From Aureimonas sp. AU20 (lineage in GTDB: Bacteria > Pseudomonadota > Alphaproteobacteria > Rhizobiales > Rhizobiaceae), in contig NZ_CP006368.1 of NCBI RefSeq assembly GCF_001442755.1, forward strand, positions 186,001 to 250,000: DNA of 64,000 bases. The letters are read 5' to 3'. Below, piece by piece: positions 34,999 to 44,664 of this stretch. Both the position numbers and the translations under genes were made by a program. The notes beneath the pieces are model-generated. The model was not told the DNA's origin, searched no databases, and saw only the letters and a program-made list of their open reading frames with translations. Position 1 is the first letter of the stretch; every line of letters begins with the position of its first letter.

Positions 34999-35667
34999 TC
35001 AGCGCCCGGTCGGCCAGCGGAAGGCGAGGCGCTCCACCGCGAAGAAGGCGCCCCTCATGAGAAGAACGAGCGCCAGATAGATCGCGCAGACGACGGCATA
35101 GACTTCGAAGGAGCGATAGGTGCGGCTTTCCACGAAGCCGGCGGCATGGAACAGCTCCTCGGCCGAGACCTGCGATGCGAGCGATGTGCCCAGAAACAGG
35201 AGCACGATCTGGCTGGTCAGCGACGGGAAGACGTTGCGCAGAGCCGGCGGCAGGATGACGTGGCGAAACACCTCCCAGCGCGTCATTCCCAGACACTGGC
35301 CGGCTTCGAGCTGGCTGCGCGGAATGGAGGCCAGCCCGGATCGCAGGATCTCGGTGGCATGGGCGCCGAAATAGATCGAGAGCGCGGTCGCCGCCGCATA
35401 GACCGGCGGCAACCGCAGCCCGGCGAAGGGCAGCACGAAGAAGATCAGGAAGATCTGGATCAGCGTCGGCGTGTTGCGGATGATCTCGACATAGGCCCGC
35501 ACGGCGAGGCGCAGGGACGCGAAACGGCTCTGGGCGGCGCTGGCGCACAGCGCGCCGATCGCAAGGCCCGCCACGGTCGCGATCAGGGTGAGGAGGAGCG
35601 TGACGAGGACGCCGTGCAGGAGCACGTCGTCATAGCGCCAGAGCTGGGAGAAGTTCAGTCGGTTCAT
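34999..35667 (-). CDS. Polar-amino-acid ABC transporter, permease
   Basis: HisMQ-type permease, 222 residues from ATG 35665-35667. An in-frame GTG at 35727 would add 20 Arg/Pro-rich residues, but the family pattern (NFSQLWRYDDVLLHGVLVTL) begins at the chosen start; neither start has a good ribosome site. EAA loop IPRSQLEAGQCLGMTRWEVF. First gene of the minus-strand arm facing the LacI-type operators. Confidence 0.87.
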   Translation of the reverse strand: MNRLNFSQLWRYDDVLLHGVLVTLLLTLIATVAGLAIGALCASAAQSRFASLRLAVRAYVEIIRNTPTLIQIFLIFFVLPFAGLRLPPVYAAATALSIYFGAHATEILRSGLASIPRSQLEAGQCLGMTRWEVFRHVILPPALRNVFPSLTSQIVLLFLGTSLASQVSAEELFHAAGFVESRTYRSFEVYAVVCAIYLALVLLMRGAFFAVERLAFRWPTGR

Positions 35668-35797
35668 CAGCCATCGGGTCAAGCGAGGGGGCAGGAGGCG
35701 GGGCGCTCTCGGAGGAGCGACCGGCACCGTGCGATGGACAAAAGGGCGACCCGTCCGACCAAATGGACAGATATTAGGCGGGCCACATTTTTCATCG

Positions 35798-35811
35798 TGA
35801 CAACGTTGTCA
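35798..35811. promoter_or_regulatory. LacI-type operator 1
   Basis: TGACAACGTTGTCA is a perfect 14-base palindrome with the central AACGTT typical of LacI/PurR-family operators. It lies between two divergent transport operons, one of which ends with a LacI gene (30547-31665). Binding by that protein is inferred. Confidence 0.75.
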
Positions 35812-35826
35812 TAGCTGGCAGCACGA

Positions 35827-35840
35827 TGATAACGTTGTCA
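35827..35840. promoter_or_regulatory. LacI-type operator 2
   Basis: TGATAACGTTGTCA differs from operator 1 at one base. The centres are 29 bases apart, close to three helical turns, placing both sites on roughly the same DNA face. It lies 46 bases upstream of the sugar-binding-protein start, over or near its promoter. Confidence 0.72.
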
Positions 35841-35886
35841 AGCAGCCTCTCGTCCGAAACTTCATCACAAGCCTGTGGAGACGTTC

Positions 35887-36954
35887 ATGACAGTGCAGTC
35901 CCCGACCTCACGCCGCATCGCCCTCCTGACAGCGAGCGCCGCCTGTCTGGCCTTCTCAGCAGGGCTTCTTGGAGCAAGCGGGGCCGAGGCCGCCGCCAAC
36001 TGCGTCAAGGGCGACCGCAAGGCGCCCTATACCGTGGGCTGGGCCAACATCTATTCGGTGCCGACCTGGATGAAGCAGACCGAAGGCACGATCACCGCCG
36101 AGGTCGAGGAATTGAAGAAGGACGGTCGCGTCAAGGACTTGATGGTGACCGACGCGCAGGGCAACGCTCAGACGCAGATCCAGCAGATCCAGTCGATGAT
36201 CGACGCCAATGTGGACGCGATCATCGTCATCGCCGGTTCCTCCACCGCGCTCGACCGCGTCATCTCGGACGCCTGCGACAAGGGGATCGCGGTGGTGAAC
36301 TTCGACAGTTTGGTCGATACCGACAAGGTGACCGCGAAGATCAACACCGATTCCAACGAGTGGGGCTCCAAGGCTGCTCAATGGATGGTGGACCAGCTTG
36401 GCGGCAAGGGCCGGATCATCGTCATGAACGGTCCGGCCGGCGTTTCGGTCAGCGACGACCGGCGCAAGGGCGCCCAGCCCGTGCTCGACGCCAACAAGGG
36501 CCTCGAAATCATCACCGAGACCAACACCGAATACAACGTCGCCCCGGCGCAGGAGGCGATGACCAGCCTTCTCTTCGCCAATCCCGAGATCGACGGCGTC
36601 CTCTCGCTCGGCGGCGCGCTTTCGGCCGGCGCTCTGCTCGCCTTCGACCGGCAGGGCCGCGATCCCGTGCCGACCACGGGCGAGAACGCCCGCCAGTTTT
36701 TGGAGCTCTGGAAGGAAAAGGGCATCAAGGGCTGGGCGACGATGCAGCCCAACTGGCTGGGCGCGCTCGCCGTCTACACGGCGGTTCAGGCGCTGGACGG
36801 CAAGCCGGTGCCCGCCTTCGTCAAGGTTCCTCTGCCGGTGATCGACGATTCCACGATCGACACCTATCTCGCCCGCGCCAGCGAGTTCCCCGCCGACGGC
36901 TACATCTATTCCAGCTACGATAAGGCGCTCTTCGACAAGCTCCTGGCGCAGTAA
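35887..36954 (+). CDS. Ribose-type sugar ABC transporter, periplasmic binding protein
   Basis: Solute-binding protein of 355 residues. ATG 35887 is supported by GGAG at 35876-35879; an in-frame GTG at 35875 is less likely. Signal peptide of about 36 residues ends SGAEAA-AN. The type I binding fold is seen in IIVIAGSSTALDRVISDACDK and INTDSNEWGSKAAQWM. First gene of the plus-strand arm behind the twin LacI-type operators, followed after 25 bases by its ATPase. Confidence 0.88.
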   Translation: MTVQSPTSRRIALLTASAACLAFSAGLLGASGAEAAANCVKGDRKAPYTVGWANIYSVPTWMKQTEGTITAEVEELKKDGRVKDLMVTDAQGNAQTQIQQIQSMIDANVDAIIVIAGSSTALDRVISDACDKGIAVVNFDSLVDTDKVTAKINTDSNEWGSKAAQWMVDQLGGKGRIIVMNGPAGVSVSDDRRKGAQPVLDANKGLEIITETNTEYNVAPAQEAMTSLLFANPEIDGVLSLGGALSAGALLAFDRQGRDPVPTTGENARQFLELWKEKGIKGWATMQPNWLGALAVYTAVQALDGKPVPAFVKVPLPVIDDSTIDTYLARASEFPADGYIYSSYDKALFDKLLAQ

Positions 36955-36979
36955 GGCCGGCGGCTCGGGAGGGGTGGCC

Positions 36980-38502
<1,523 letters not shown>

Positions 38503-38506
<4 letters not shown>

Positions 38507-39456
38507 GCCGCTCGCCTCGCTCCCTTTACGGCGCGGTCCAGCGCGGCCGAAACCGAGGTCTCGGCGGGCTCTATCTCCTCGTCGCCGCGCTGCTCCTCGT
38601 CTATGTCTGGCTCTTCCCCGGCGTGCTCGGCCTGTCCGGCTTTTCCAAGTTCACGCAGAACTGGCTGCCGCTGGCGCTCGTCACCATGGCGCAGGCGCTC
38701 CTGATGCTGAACGGCGGCATCTCGCTCGCCATCGGCCCCATGGTCAGCCTCGGCGCCGTGATCGCCGCCACCAGCATGGCGGGGCCGCTCGGCGTGCCCG
38801 GCGCGATCCTCCTCGTCGTTCTGGCGGGGCTCGGCATCGGCGCCGTGTTCGGCGCCATCGTCGCCCTGTTCCGCCTGCCGGCGATCATCGTCACGCTCGC
38901 CGGCTCCTTCATCGTCGGCGGGGGCGCGCTTCTCGTCCTGCCGCGCCCTGGCGGCTTCATTCCGGCCTGGTTCTCCGACGCGCTGGCCGGCCACCAGCCG
39001 ACCGCCTTCGCCGTCCTGCTTCTCGTCGTCGCCGGCTGGAAGCTGTTTCTGGCGACGCCGCTCGGCCTCGGCCTCTATGCCGCCGGCGACAATCCGCTCG
39101 GCGCCTTCCGCTCCGGCGTGCCGGTAGAGCGCGTGCGCATCATGGCCTTCGCCCTGTCGGGGCTCCTCACCGCGCTCGCCGGGCTCTTCGTCGCGGCGCA
39201 GACCGGCTCGGGCGATCCGGTGATCGGCACACCCATGACGCTGAACTCGATTGCCGGCGCGGTGCTCGGCGGCGTCGGCTTTCTCGGCGGGCACGGCACG
39301 ATGCGCGGGGCGCTTGCCGGCAGCCTGCTTCTCACGGTGATGATCAACGTCATGTTCTTTCTCGGCTTCCCGCCCGTCGCGCAATATGTGGCGCAGGGGC
39401 TCATCATCGTCGGCGCCGTGGCCGTTCCCGAACTCCTCGCCCGGTATGGCGCATGA
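38503..39456 (+). CDS. Ribose-type sugar ABC transporter, permease 1
   Basis: RbsC-like membrane protein of 317 residues with eight to ten hydrophobic segments and the family signature GAVLGGVGFLGGHGTMRGAL. ATGA overlaps join it to the ATPase before and the second permease after. GGISLAIGPMVSLGAVIA near residue 75 corresponds to the conserved GGIDLSVG motif, here with Ser-Leu-Ala replacing Asp-Leu-Ser, which may reflect a changed interface. Confidence 0.9.
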
Positions 39457-40400
39457 GGCCCGCCCCGCTCGCTCGCCTTGCCGGGCGCCCCTGGCTCCTC
39501 ACCTTCGCTCTCGTCGCCCTGGTCTGGCTCGTTGCCGGCCTGACCCTGCGGGGCTTCGGCAGCGGGGGCCATCTGCGCTATCTCCTCGAACTCAGCGCCG
39601 TGATCGGCATCGCCGCCGCCGGGCAGACGCTGGTGGTGATCGCCGGTGGCATCGACCTGTCGGTCGGTGCGGTCATCACGGTCTCGGCCATCCTCCTGCC
39701 GCTGCTTTCGCCGGCGGCCGATCCGACCGGCCTCCTTGGCGTCGTCCTGACGCTGGCGCTCGCCACGGGGATCGGCTGTCTCAACGGCGCGGGGGCGGCC
39801 TATCTGCGCGTGCCGCCCATCATCATGACGCTGGCCATGGCGACCTTTCTGCAAGGGCTGCTCATCATCGTGGCGGGCGGCAGCGCCGTTTCGGTGGGCA
39901 ATCCGGCGGTGATCTGGCTGGGGTCGGCGCGGCCCTTCGGCCTGCCGGCGGGTGTCATCCTCTGGGCGCTCGTCTCGTTGGGGGTGCTTCTCGTCATCCA
40001 TCGCGCACCCTTCGGCGCGCGGCTGATGGCGATCGGCGCCAATCCGCTGGCCTCGCGCCTGTCGGGCCTTGGCGTCGAGCGCGCGAGCCTTCGCCTCTAC
40101 GCCGCCTCCGGCTTCTGTTCGGGCCTTGCCGGCATCCTGGTGCTCGGCATGAACCGGCAGGGCTACGCCGGCATCGGCGAGCCCTATCTGCTCACCTCGA
40201 TCGCGGCGGTCGTTCTCGGCGGCACCTCGATCCTCGGCGGGCGCGGCACCTATGCCGGCACCATTCCCGGCGCGATCCTGCTCGTCACCACTTCGGCGCT
40301 GATCACCGTGGTGAACGCCTCGCCCGGCTGGCGCGCCATCATGTTCGGCTCGTTGATTCTGGCCTTGCTTCTGATCTCCGGCCGCGAGGCGCGCCGATGA
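39453..40400 (+). CDS. Ribose-type sugar ABC transporter, permease 2
   Basis: RbsC-like membrane protein of 315 residues with the canonical GGIDLSVGAVIT motif and AVVLGGTSILGGRGTYAGT. Two different permeases imply a heterodimeric channel, unlike the homodimeric ribose system. ATGA overlaps link it to permease 1 and to the amidohydrolase. Confidence 0.9.
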   Translation: MRPAPLARLAGRPWLLTFALVALVWLVAGLTLRGFGSGGHLRYLLELSAVIGIAAAGQTLVVIAGGIDLSVGAVITVSAILLPLLSPAADPTGLLGVVLTLALATGIGCLNGAGAAYLRVPPIIMTLAMATFLQGLLIIVAGGSAVSVGNPAVIWLGSARPFGLPAGVILWALVSLGVLLVIHRAPFGARLMAIGANPLASRLSGLGVERASLRLYAASGFCSGLAGILVLGMNRQGYAGIGEPYLLTSIAAVVLGGTSILGGRGTYAGTIPGAILLVTTSALITVVNASPGWRAIMFGSLILALLLISGREARR

Positions 40401-41353
40401 GCGCCTATGCCGGGCCGGTGATCGACCCGCATCACCATCTCTGGGATCTCGCGCTCGACTGCCATCCCTGGCTCCGCAAGCGCCCGGAGGGCGGGGACAT
40501 GGTCTTCGGCTCGATCGAGCCGATCCGCCGGACCTATCGCCGCGAACATTACGCCCGAGACGCCGCACGGCAGACCATCGTCGCCACCGTGCATGTGGAA
40601 GCCGGCTGGCGCGAGGACGATCCCTTGAGTGAAACGCGCTGGCTGGAGAGCCAAGCGGACGATCGGATCGCCCGCCGCCTCGTCGCCCGTGTTCCACTTG
40701 CCCACCCCCGAGCCGAAGCCTTTCTGGAAGCGGAGGCCGCGCGCCCGCGCGTCGTCGGCATTCGCGACATCGTGAGTTGGGACCTCGATCCCGCCAAGTG
40801 TTTCGCGCACCGCCCCGGCCTTATGAGCGATCCCGCCTGGCGAAACGGCCTGCGAGCGGCGACGCGGCTCGGCCTCGTCTTCGACCTCATGCTCTATCCC
40901 CCGCAGATGGCAGAGGCGCAGCGCCTCGTGGCCGACTTTCCCGATACGCTTTTTGTCCTGAACCATTGCGGGAGCCCGGCCGACCGGAGCCCGGAGGGGA
41001 TGCGTCTTTGGGCGGAGGGTCTACGCGCGCTCGCGCAGGCGCCGAACCTGCGCCTCAAGCTCTCCGATCCCGTCGCCTACGATCCGCACTGGACGGAGGA
41101 GAGCCTGCGCCGGGTCATCGCGCATGGGATCGACTGTTTCGGGCCGGACCGCGCCATGTTCGCCAGCGACTTCCCCGTCACCGGCCTCCATGCCTCCTTC
41201 GACGCGATCTATGGCGTCTTCCGCGCTATAGCCGCCGACCTCTCGCCGAGCGAGCAGGCCGCGCTCTTCTTCGACACCGCCAACCGTACCTACCGGCTGG
41301 GCCTCCATCGCTCGGCCTTTCCCTCCAGAGATATCGCTAGAGACCCCGTATGA
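40397..41353 (+). CDS. Amidohydrolase family 2 (lactonase-like)
   Basis: TIM-barrel metal hydrolase of 318 residues. The N-terminal metal site is DPHHHLWD (His12, His14), later ligands are in VLNHCGSP and FASDFPV, and the C-terminus FFDTANRTYRL is typical of L-fuconolactonase/2-pyrone-4,6-dicarboxylate hydrolase relatives. It probably opens a sugar lactone or cleaves a C-N bond in the imported compound. Four-base overlaps on both sides put it firmly in the transporter operon. Confidence 0.85.
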   Translation: MSAYAGPVIDPHHHLWDLALDCHPWLRKRPEGGDMVFGSIEPIRRTYRREHYARDAARQTIVATVHVEAGWREDDPLSETRWLESQADDRIARRLVARVPLAHPRAEAFLEAEAARPRVVGIRDIVSWDLDPAKCFAHRPGLMSDPAWRNGLRAATRLGLVFDLMLYPPQMAEAQRLVADFPDTLFVLNHCGSPADRSPEGMRLWAEGLRALAQAPNLRLKLSDPVAYDPHWTEESLRRVIAHGIDCFGPDRAMFASDFPVTGLHASFDAIYGVFRAIAADLSPSEQAALFFDTANRTYRLGLHRSAFPSRDIARDPV

Positions 41354-42660
41354 GCCAGTTGCTGCCCTTCGACACCGATCCGCTGATCGACGATCGCATT
41401 CGGGGCTTCCCGCCCGGCCACGCGCCGCTGCCACTGTCCGCGATCGGGGGCAGGGGCTGGCGCCCCGAGGGCGGAACCATGGCGCTGCCGCTCCTGTCGC
41501 TGGATCGCACAGCCTTCGACGGCAATGTCGCGCTCATGATGCGCGCCGTGCGCGAGGCGGGGGCCGCCATCGCCCCGCATGCCAAGACGCCCATGTCGCC
41601 CGAGCTGGCCCGCCGCCTTGTTGAGGCTGGTGCCTGGGGCACGACGGTCGCCGATATCCGGCAGGCCTCGGTGATGCTGAAGGCCGGCCTTAAGCGGCTG
41701 ATCCTCGCCAACGAGATCGGCGGCGCGGCCGCCGCCCGTCGCCTCGCCGCGCTTTTGGCCGGCCATCCCGACGCGGAACTCCATATTTTCGTCGATTCGG
41801 TGGAACTCGTCCGGCATCTCGCGGAGGTCTGGGCCGCTCGGGACGATCTGCCGTCGCTCGGCCTCCTGGTGGAACTCGGGCTCGGACGCGCCGGCCTGCG
41901 CACGCCCGAGGCGGCGGAAAAGGTGCTGGCGGCGGCCTTGGCCGCCGAGACGCCGCGCCTGCGCGTTTCCGGCACGGGCGCCTATGAGGGTGCGGCGGCG
42001 ACCGCCGATGCGGCTCAGACGCGCGCCCGCATCGACGCGCTGATGGCGGCGACGGCGGCGTTCCACCAAAGCTTGCGCGCGCGTGTCGGGCTGGAGCGCC
42101 CGCTGATCCTGACGGCGGGCGGCTCGGTCTTCTTCGATCTCGTCCTGTCCGGCCTGCGCGAGGTGTTGGCGGGCGACCCCGCGACAAGGCTCGTCCTTCG
42201 CAGCGGCGCCATCTTCTTCCACGATCACGGCATCTACGAGCGCGGCATGGTGGCTTTGGATGCGCGCGCCGGTCTGGTCGTGGACGGCAAGCCGGTGTCG
42301 GTCGCGCAAGGCTTCCGCCCGGCGCTACGTGTCTGGGCCGAAATCCTGTCGGTGCCCGAGCCGGGGCTCGCCATCGCGGGCATGGGTCTGCGCGACGTCG
42401 CGATCGACCAAGGCCTGCCCACGCCCCTCCGGAGCTTTCGCGACGGGGCTCTGACGCCGGGCGCGGAGGGCGCGAGCGTCCTTCGCCTCAACGATCAGCA
42501 TGCGTTCCTGGCGATCGGGGAGGGCCGCGACATCCGGCCGGGCGATGTGGTCGAATTCGGCCTGTCGCATCCCTGCACCTGTCTCGACCGGCATGCCATC
42601 CTCTACGAACTGGGGGAGGACGGCACGGTCGCCGGGGCCTTGGCCCTGCGCTTCGGCTGA
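41350..42660 (+). CDS. D-threonine aldolase/D-serine dehydratase-like PLP enzyme
   Basis: Fold-type III PLP enzyme of 436 residues. The PLP lysine is Lys79 in PHAKTPMSP. The C-terminal metal site of the family (HPC...) is present as HPCTCLDRH (407-415), where relatives usually have HPCTTFDKW, so the metal ligands His407 and Cys409 are kept but the following residues differ. It would cleave or dehydrate a D-beta-hydroxy-amino acid. Coupled to the amidohydrolase by ATGA; the unknown-family gene follows 17 bases later. Confidence 0.83.
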   Translation: MSQLLPFDTDPLIDDRIRGFPPGHAPLPLSAIGGRGWRPEGGTMALPLLSLDRTAFDGNVALMMRAVREAGAAIAPHAKTPMSPELARRLVEAGAWGTTVADIRQASVMLKAGLKRLILANEIGGAAAARRLAALLAGHPDAELHIFVDSVELVRHLAEVWAARDDLPSLGLLVELGLGRAGLRTPEAAEKVLAAALAAETPRLRVSGTGAYEGAAATADAAQTRARIDALMAATAAFHQSLRARVGLERPLILTAGGSVFFDLVLSGLREVLAGDPATRLVLRSGAIFFHDHGIYERGMVALDARAGLVVDGKPVSVAQGFRPALRVWAEILSVPEPGLAIAGMGLRDVAIDQGLPTPLRSFRDGALTPGAEGASVLRLNDQHAFLAIGEGRDIRPGDVVEFGLSHPCTCLDRHAILYELGEDGTVAGALALRFG

Positions 42661-42677
42661 GAGGAGGGGACGCGGCA

Positions 42678-43859
42678 ATGCAGAAATCGATCTGGACCTA
42701 TGCCTGGGACATTCAGGATGTCGGCCTGCCTGCCTTTTTGCGCGACGTGACGGAGCGGGCCGGGTTGAACATGGTGAGCCTCGCCACGTCCTATCACGCC
42801 GGTCGTTTCCTTCAGCCGCGCAGCCCCGTCCGAAAAGCCTATTTTCCCGAGGACGGGACGGTCTACTACCGGCCCGACCCCACCCTCTGGTCCGACGCCT
42901 CGATCCAGCCGCTCGTCGCCCGCAATCTCGAAGAGGGCGGCGACATGCTGGCCGCGCTCTGCCGGGCGCGCGAGGCGGGCGGACCGGCCGTTTCGGCCTG
43001 GACCGTGTGCCTGCACAATACGCGGCTCGGGATGCTGCATCCCGGCGAGGTGACGCGCACGGCCTTCGACGATCCCAATTATTACGCGCTCTGCCCGTCG
43101 AGCCCGGCCGCCCGCCGCTATGTCACGACCTTGGTGCGCGACATCACGACCGGCTACCGGCCCGACCGGCTGGAACTGGAAAGCCCGAACTTTATGGGCT
43201 TCGCCCATGGCTACCACCACGAAAAGGACGGGCTCGGGCTCCTGGCGGAGGACGAGTTCCTACTGTCGCTCTGCTTCTGCCGGCATTGCGAGGCGAGGGC
43301 CGGGCGCGCCGGCGTCGATATGCCCGCTGCGCGCGCCGCCGTGCGCGGCTTCATCGCGGAGGCCTGCGAGCGCGAGATCCCGCAGGCGCGATGGCCTGAC
43401 TTTTCCGAGCGCGGGATCGACGCTTTCGAGGGCTGGCCCGCGCTCCACGAATTGCTCCTTTGGCGGAGCGAGCCCGTCACGAGCCTCCTCGCCGACATCA
43501 GGGAGGCCGCCGATCCCGCCACTCGGATCGTGCTGGTCGACCTGCCCGAAGCCTGGGCCGGCGGCGTCGATCTCGCGGCGGCCGCGCGCATTCTCGATGG
43601 GCTTCTGCTGTGCGCCTACGACCGGACCCCGGTCGCCGTTTCGCAACTGGCGCGGCAAGGCCGGGCGCTGGTCGGGCCGGACGGCTTCCTTGGGCTCGGC
43701 TATCGCCTGTTCTATCCAGAAATGACAGGGGCATCGGACCTCGCCACGCGGGTCGAGGCCGCTTTCGAGGTCGGTGTCGATGGGCTCAACTTCTACAATT
43801 ACGGCCTCGTGCCCGCCCGCCGGCTCGACTGGATCGCGTCGGCGCTGAGGAGTGTATGA
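42678..43859 (+). CDS. Protein of unrecognised family in the sugar-uptake operon
   Basis: Soluble protein of 393 residues, strong ribosome site (GAGGAGGGGA), no signal peptide. I do not recognise the family. The strand-helix rhythm and segments such as GLNMVSLATSYHAG, RLELESPNFMGFAHGYHHEK and VGVDGLNFYNYGL suggest a TIM-barrel, glycoside-hydrolase-like fold. A cysteine cluster CFCRHC (Cys199, 201, 204) and HGYHHEK could bind metal. It is the last gene of the LacI-controlled arm, so a role in breaking down the imported sugar compound is likely but unproven. Confidence 0.75.
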   Translation: MQKSIWTYAWDIQDVGLPAFLRDVTERAGLNMVSLATSYHAGRFLQPRSPVRKAYFPEDGTVYYRPDPTLWSDASIQPLVARNLEEGGDMLAALCRAREAGGPAVSAWTVCLHNTRLGMLHPGEVTRTAFDDPNYYALCPSSPAARRYVTTLVRDITTGYRPDRLELESPNFMGFAHGYHHEKDGLGLLAEDEFLLSLCFCRHCEARAGRAGVDMPAARAAVRGFIAEACEREIPQARWPDFSERGIDAFEGWPALHELLLWRSEPVTSLLADIREAADPATRIVLVDLPEAWAGGVDLAAAARILDGLLLCAYDRTPVAVSQLARQGRALVGPDGFLGLGYRLFYPEMTGASDLATRVEAAFEVGVDGLNFYNYGLVPARRLDWIASALRSV

Positions 43860-44222
43860 GCCAGCTTCGTCCTTTTCGGGAAGGGCTGACCCTTGTCCAT
43901 CCGATGTCTTGAGGCCAAGCGCTCCTGAACCGATGGCTCTGGCTCAGGAAGCCTGCATGGCGATCGTCGTGTCGTTCTGGCGATAGGGGAATTTGACGTC
44001 GATCGGGCCCGCCGTGTTCAACAGGGTGGCGGCAAGACGCTGGGGCGCGAAGATGTCGGCCAAACTCTGCAGGATGCCGCTCTCGAAGCGTCCATGAGAC
44101 TCCTGAGTGTCATGGACGCTGATTGCGAGCCGAAGGTTCGCACCCTCGTGGTTGTTCAGGACGAAGCCTTCTCAAAGTCGGCCCTGGGTCCTAGATTGGC
44201 TCAGCCAGCAGATTTTGAGTCC
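43860..44222. other. Gap with a gene remnant, upstream of the MarR gene
   Basis: About 360 bases between the unknown-family gene and the MarR start. The middle is occupied by the minus-strand coding-like frame at 43944-44171. Promoter elements for the MarR gene must lie near 44150-44210; none is obvious. No terminator with a T-run was seen after 43859. Confidence 0.45.
43944..44171 (-). pseudogene. Possible 3' remnant of a gene on the minus strand
   Basis: An open frame of 75 codons with no usable start codon at its 5' end (the upstream in-frame triplet at 44172-44174 is TGA). Its translation has genuine protein character: LNNHEGANLRLAISVHD, then GILQSLADIFAPQRLAATLL and AGPIDVKFPYRQND, ending at a TGA. 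This looks like the C-terminal end of a gene whose 5' part was lost or replaced when the MarR gene arrived. I do not recognise the family. It also argues against the longer N-terminus of the MarR frame (44094), which overlaps it. Confidence 0.4.
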
Positions 44223-44639
44223 ATGTCGAAGCGTCTCCTGAACGACCACCTGTCGCATCTTCTTTCCCAAGCCAATCGACAGATGATGCGTCGGCTGGCA
44301 GCCGAAGGCGTTCCCGTCGATCAGTGGCGCGTGATGAAAGCCTTGTCGGAGCGGCAGGGCCTGACGATGGGCGCGATCGCGGAAGAGTTGGGGTTGAACG
44401 CGCCGACGGCAACGAAGCTGATCGATCGCATGGTGCAGGATGCGCTGGTCTATCGCGCGCCCGATCCGGCGGATCGGCGCCGCATCCTCGTCTTCCTGTC
44501 CGCCAAGGGCACGAGCCTTCTCGACACGCAAAGCCGACAGGTCAGCGAGCACGAGACCTGGGTCGAGGAGACCTATGGCAACGACGACGCGAAGCGACTG
44601 AAGGAAATGCTGGAAAGCTTCCTTCAAAGGCTGTCCTGA
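44223..44639 (+). CDS. MarR-family transcriptional regulator
   Basis: Winged-helix regulator of 138 residues from ATG 44223; the frame is open from 44094 but the family domain (LLNDHLSHLLSQANRQMMRR) starts at the chosen ATG. The recognition region is LTMGAIAEELGLNAPTATKLIDRM and the wing is DPADRRRILVFLSAKG. It is convergent with the GMC/amidase operon and is the nearest regulator to it, so it may sense an aromatic or amide compound. Target sites are not visible. Confidence 0.88.
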   Translation: MSKRLLNDHLSHLLSQANRQMMRRLAAEGVPVDQWRVMKALSERQGLTMGAIAEELGLNAPTATKLIDRMVQDALVYRAPDPADRRRILVFLSAKGTSLLDTQSRQVSEHETWVEETYGNDDAKRLKEMLESFLQRLS

Positions 44640-44664
44640 CGGCTCCGTCGTTCGATCGACAAAA

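Noticed and set aside
39075..40697. Minus-strand open frame of 540 codons opposite the sugar permeases
   Set aside because: Asp/Glu/Arg/Gly-rich composition without motifs; the plus strand holds two clear RbsC-like permeases.
44094..44222. Longer N-terminus of the MarR protein
   Set aside because: The MarR domain starts at the ATG at 44223 and the extra 43 residues overlap a minus-strand coding-like remnant; family length is about 140 residues.
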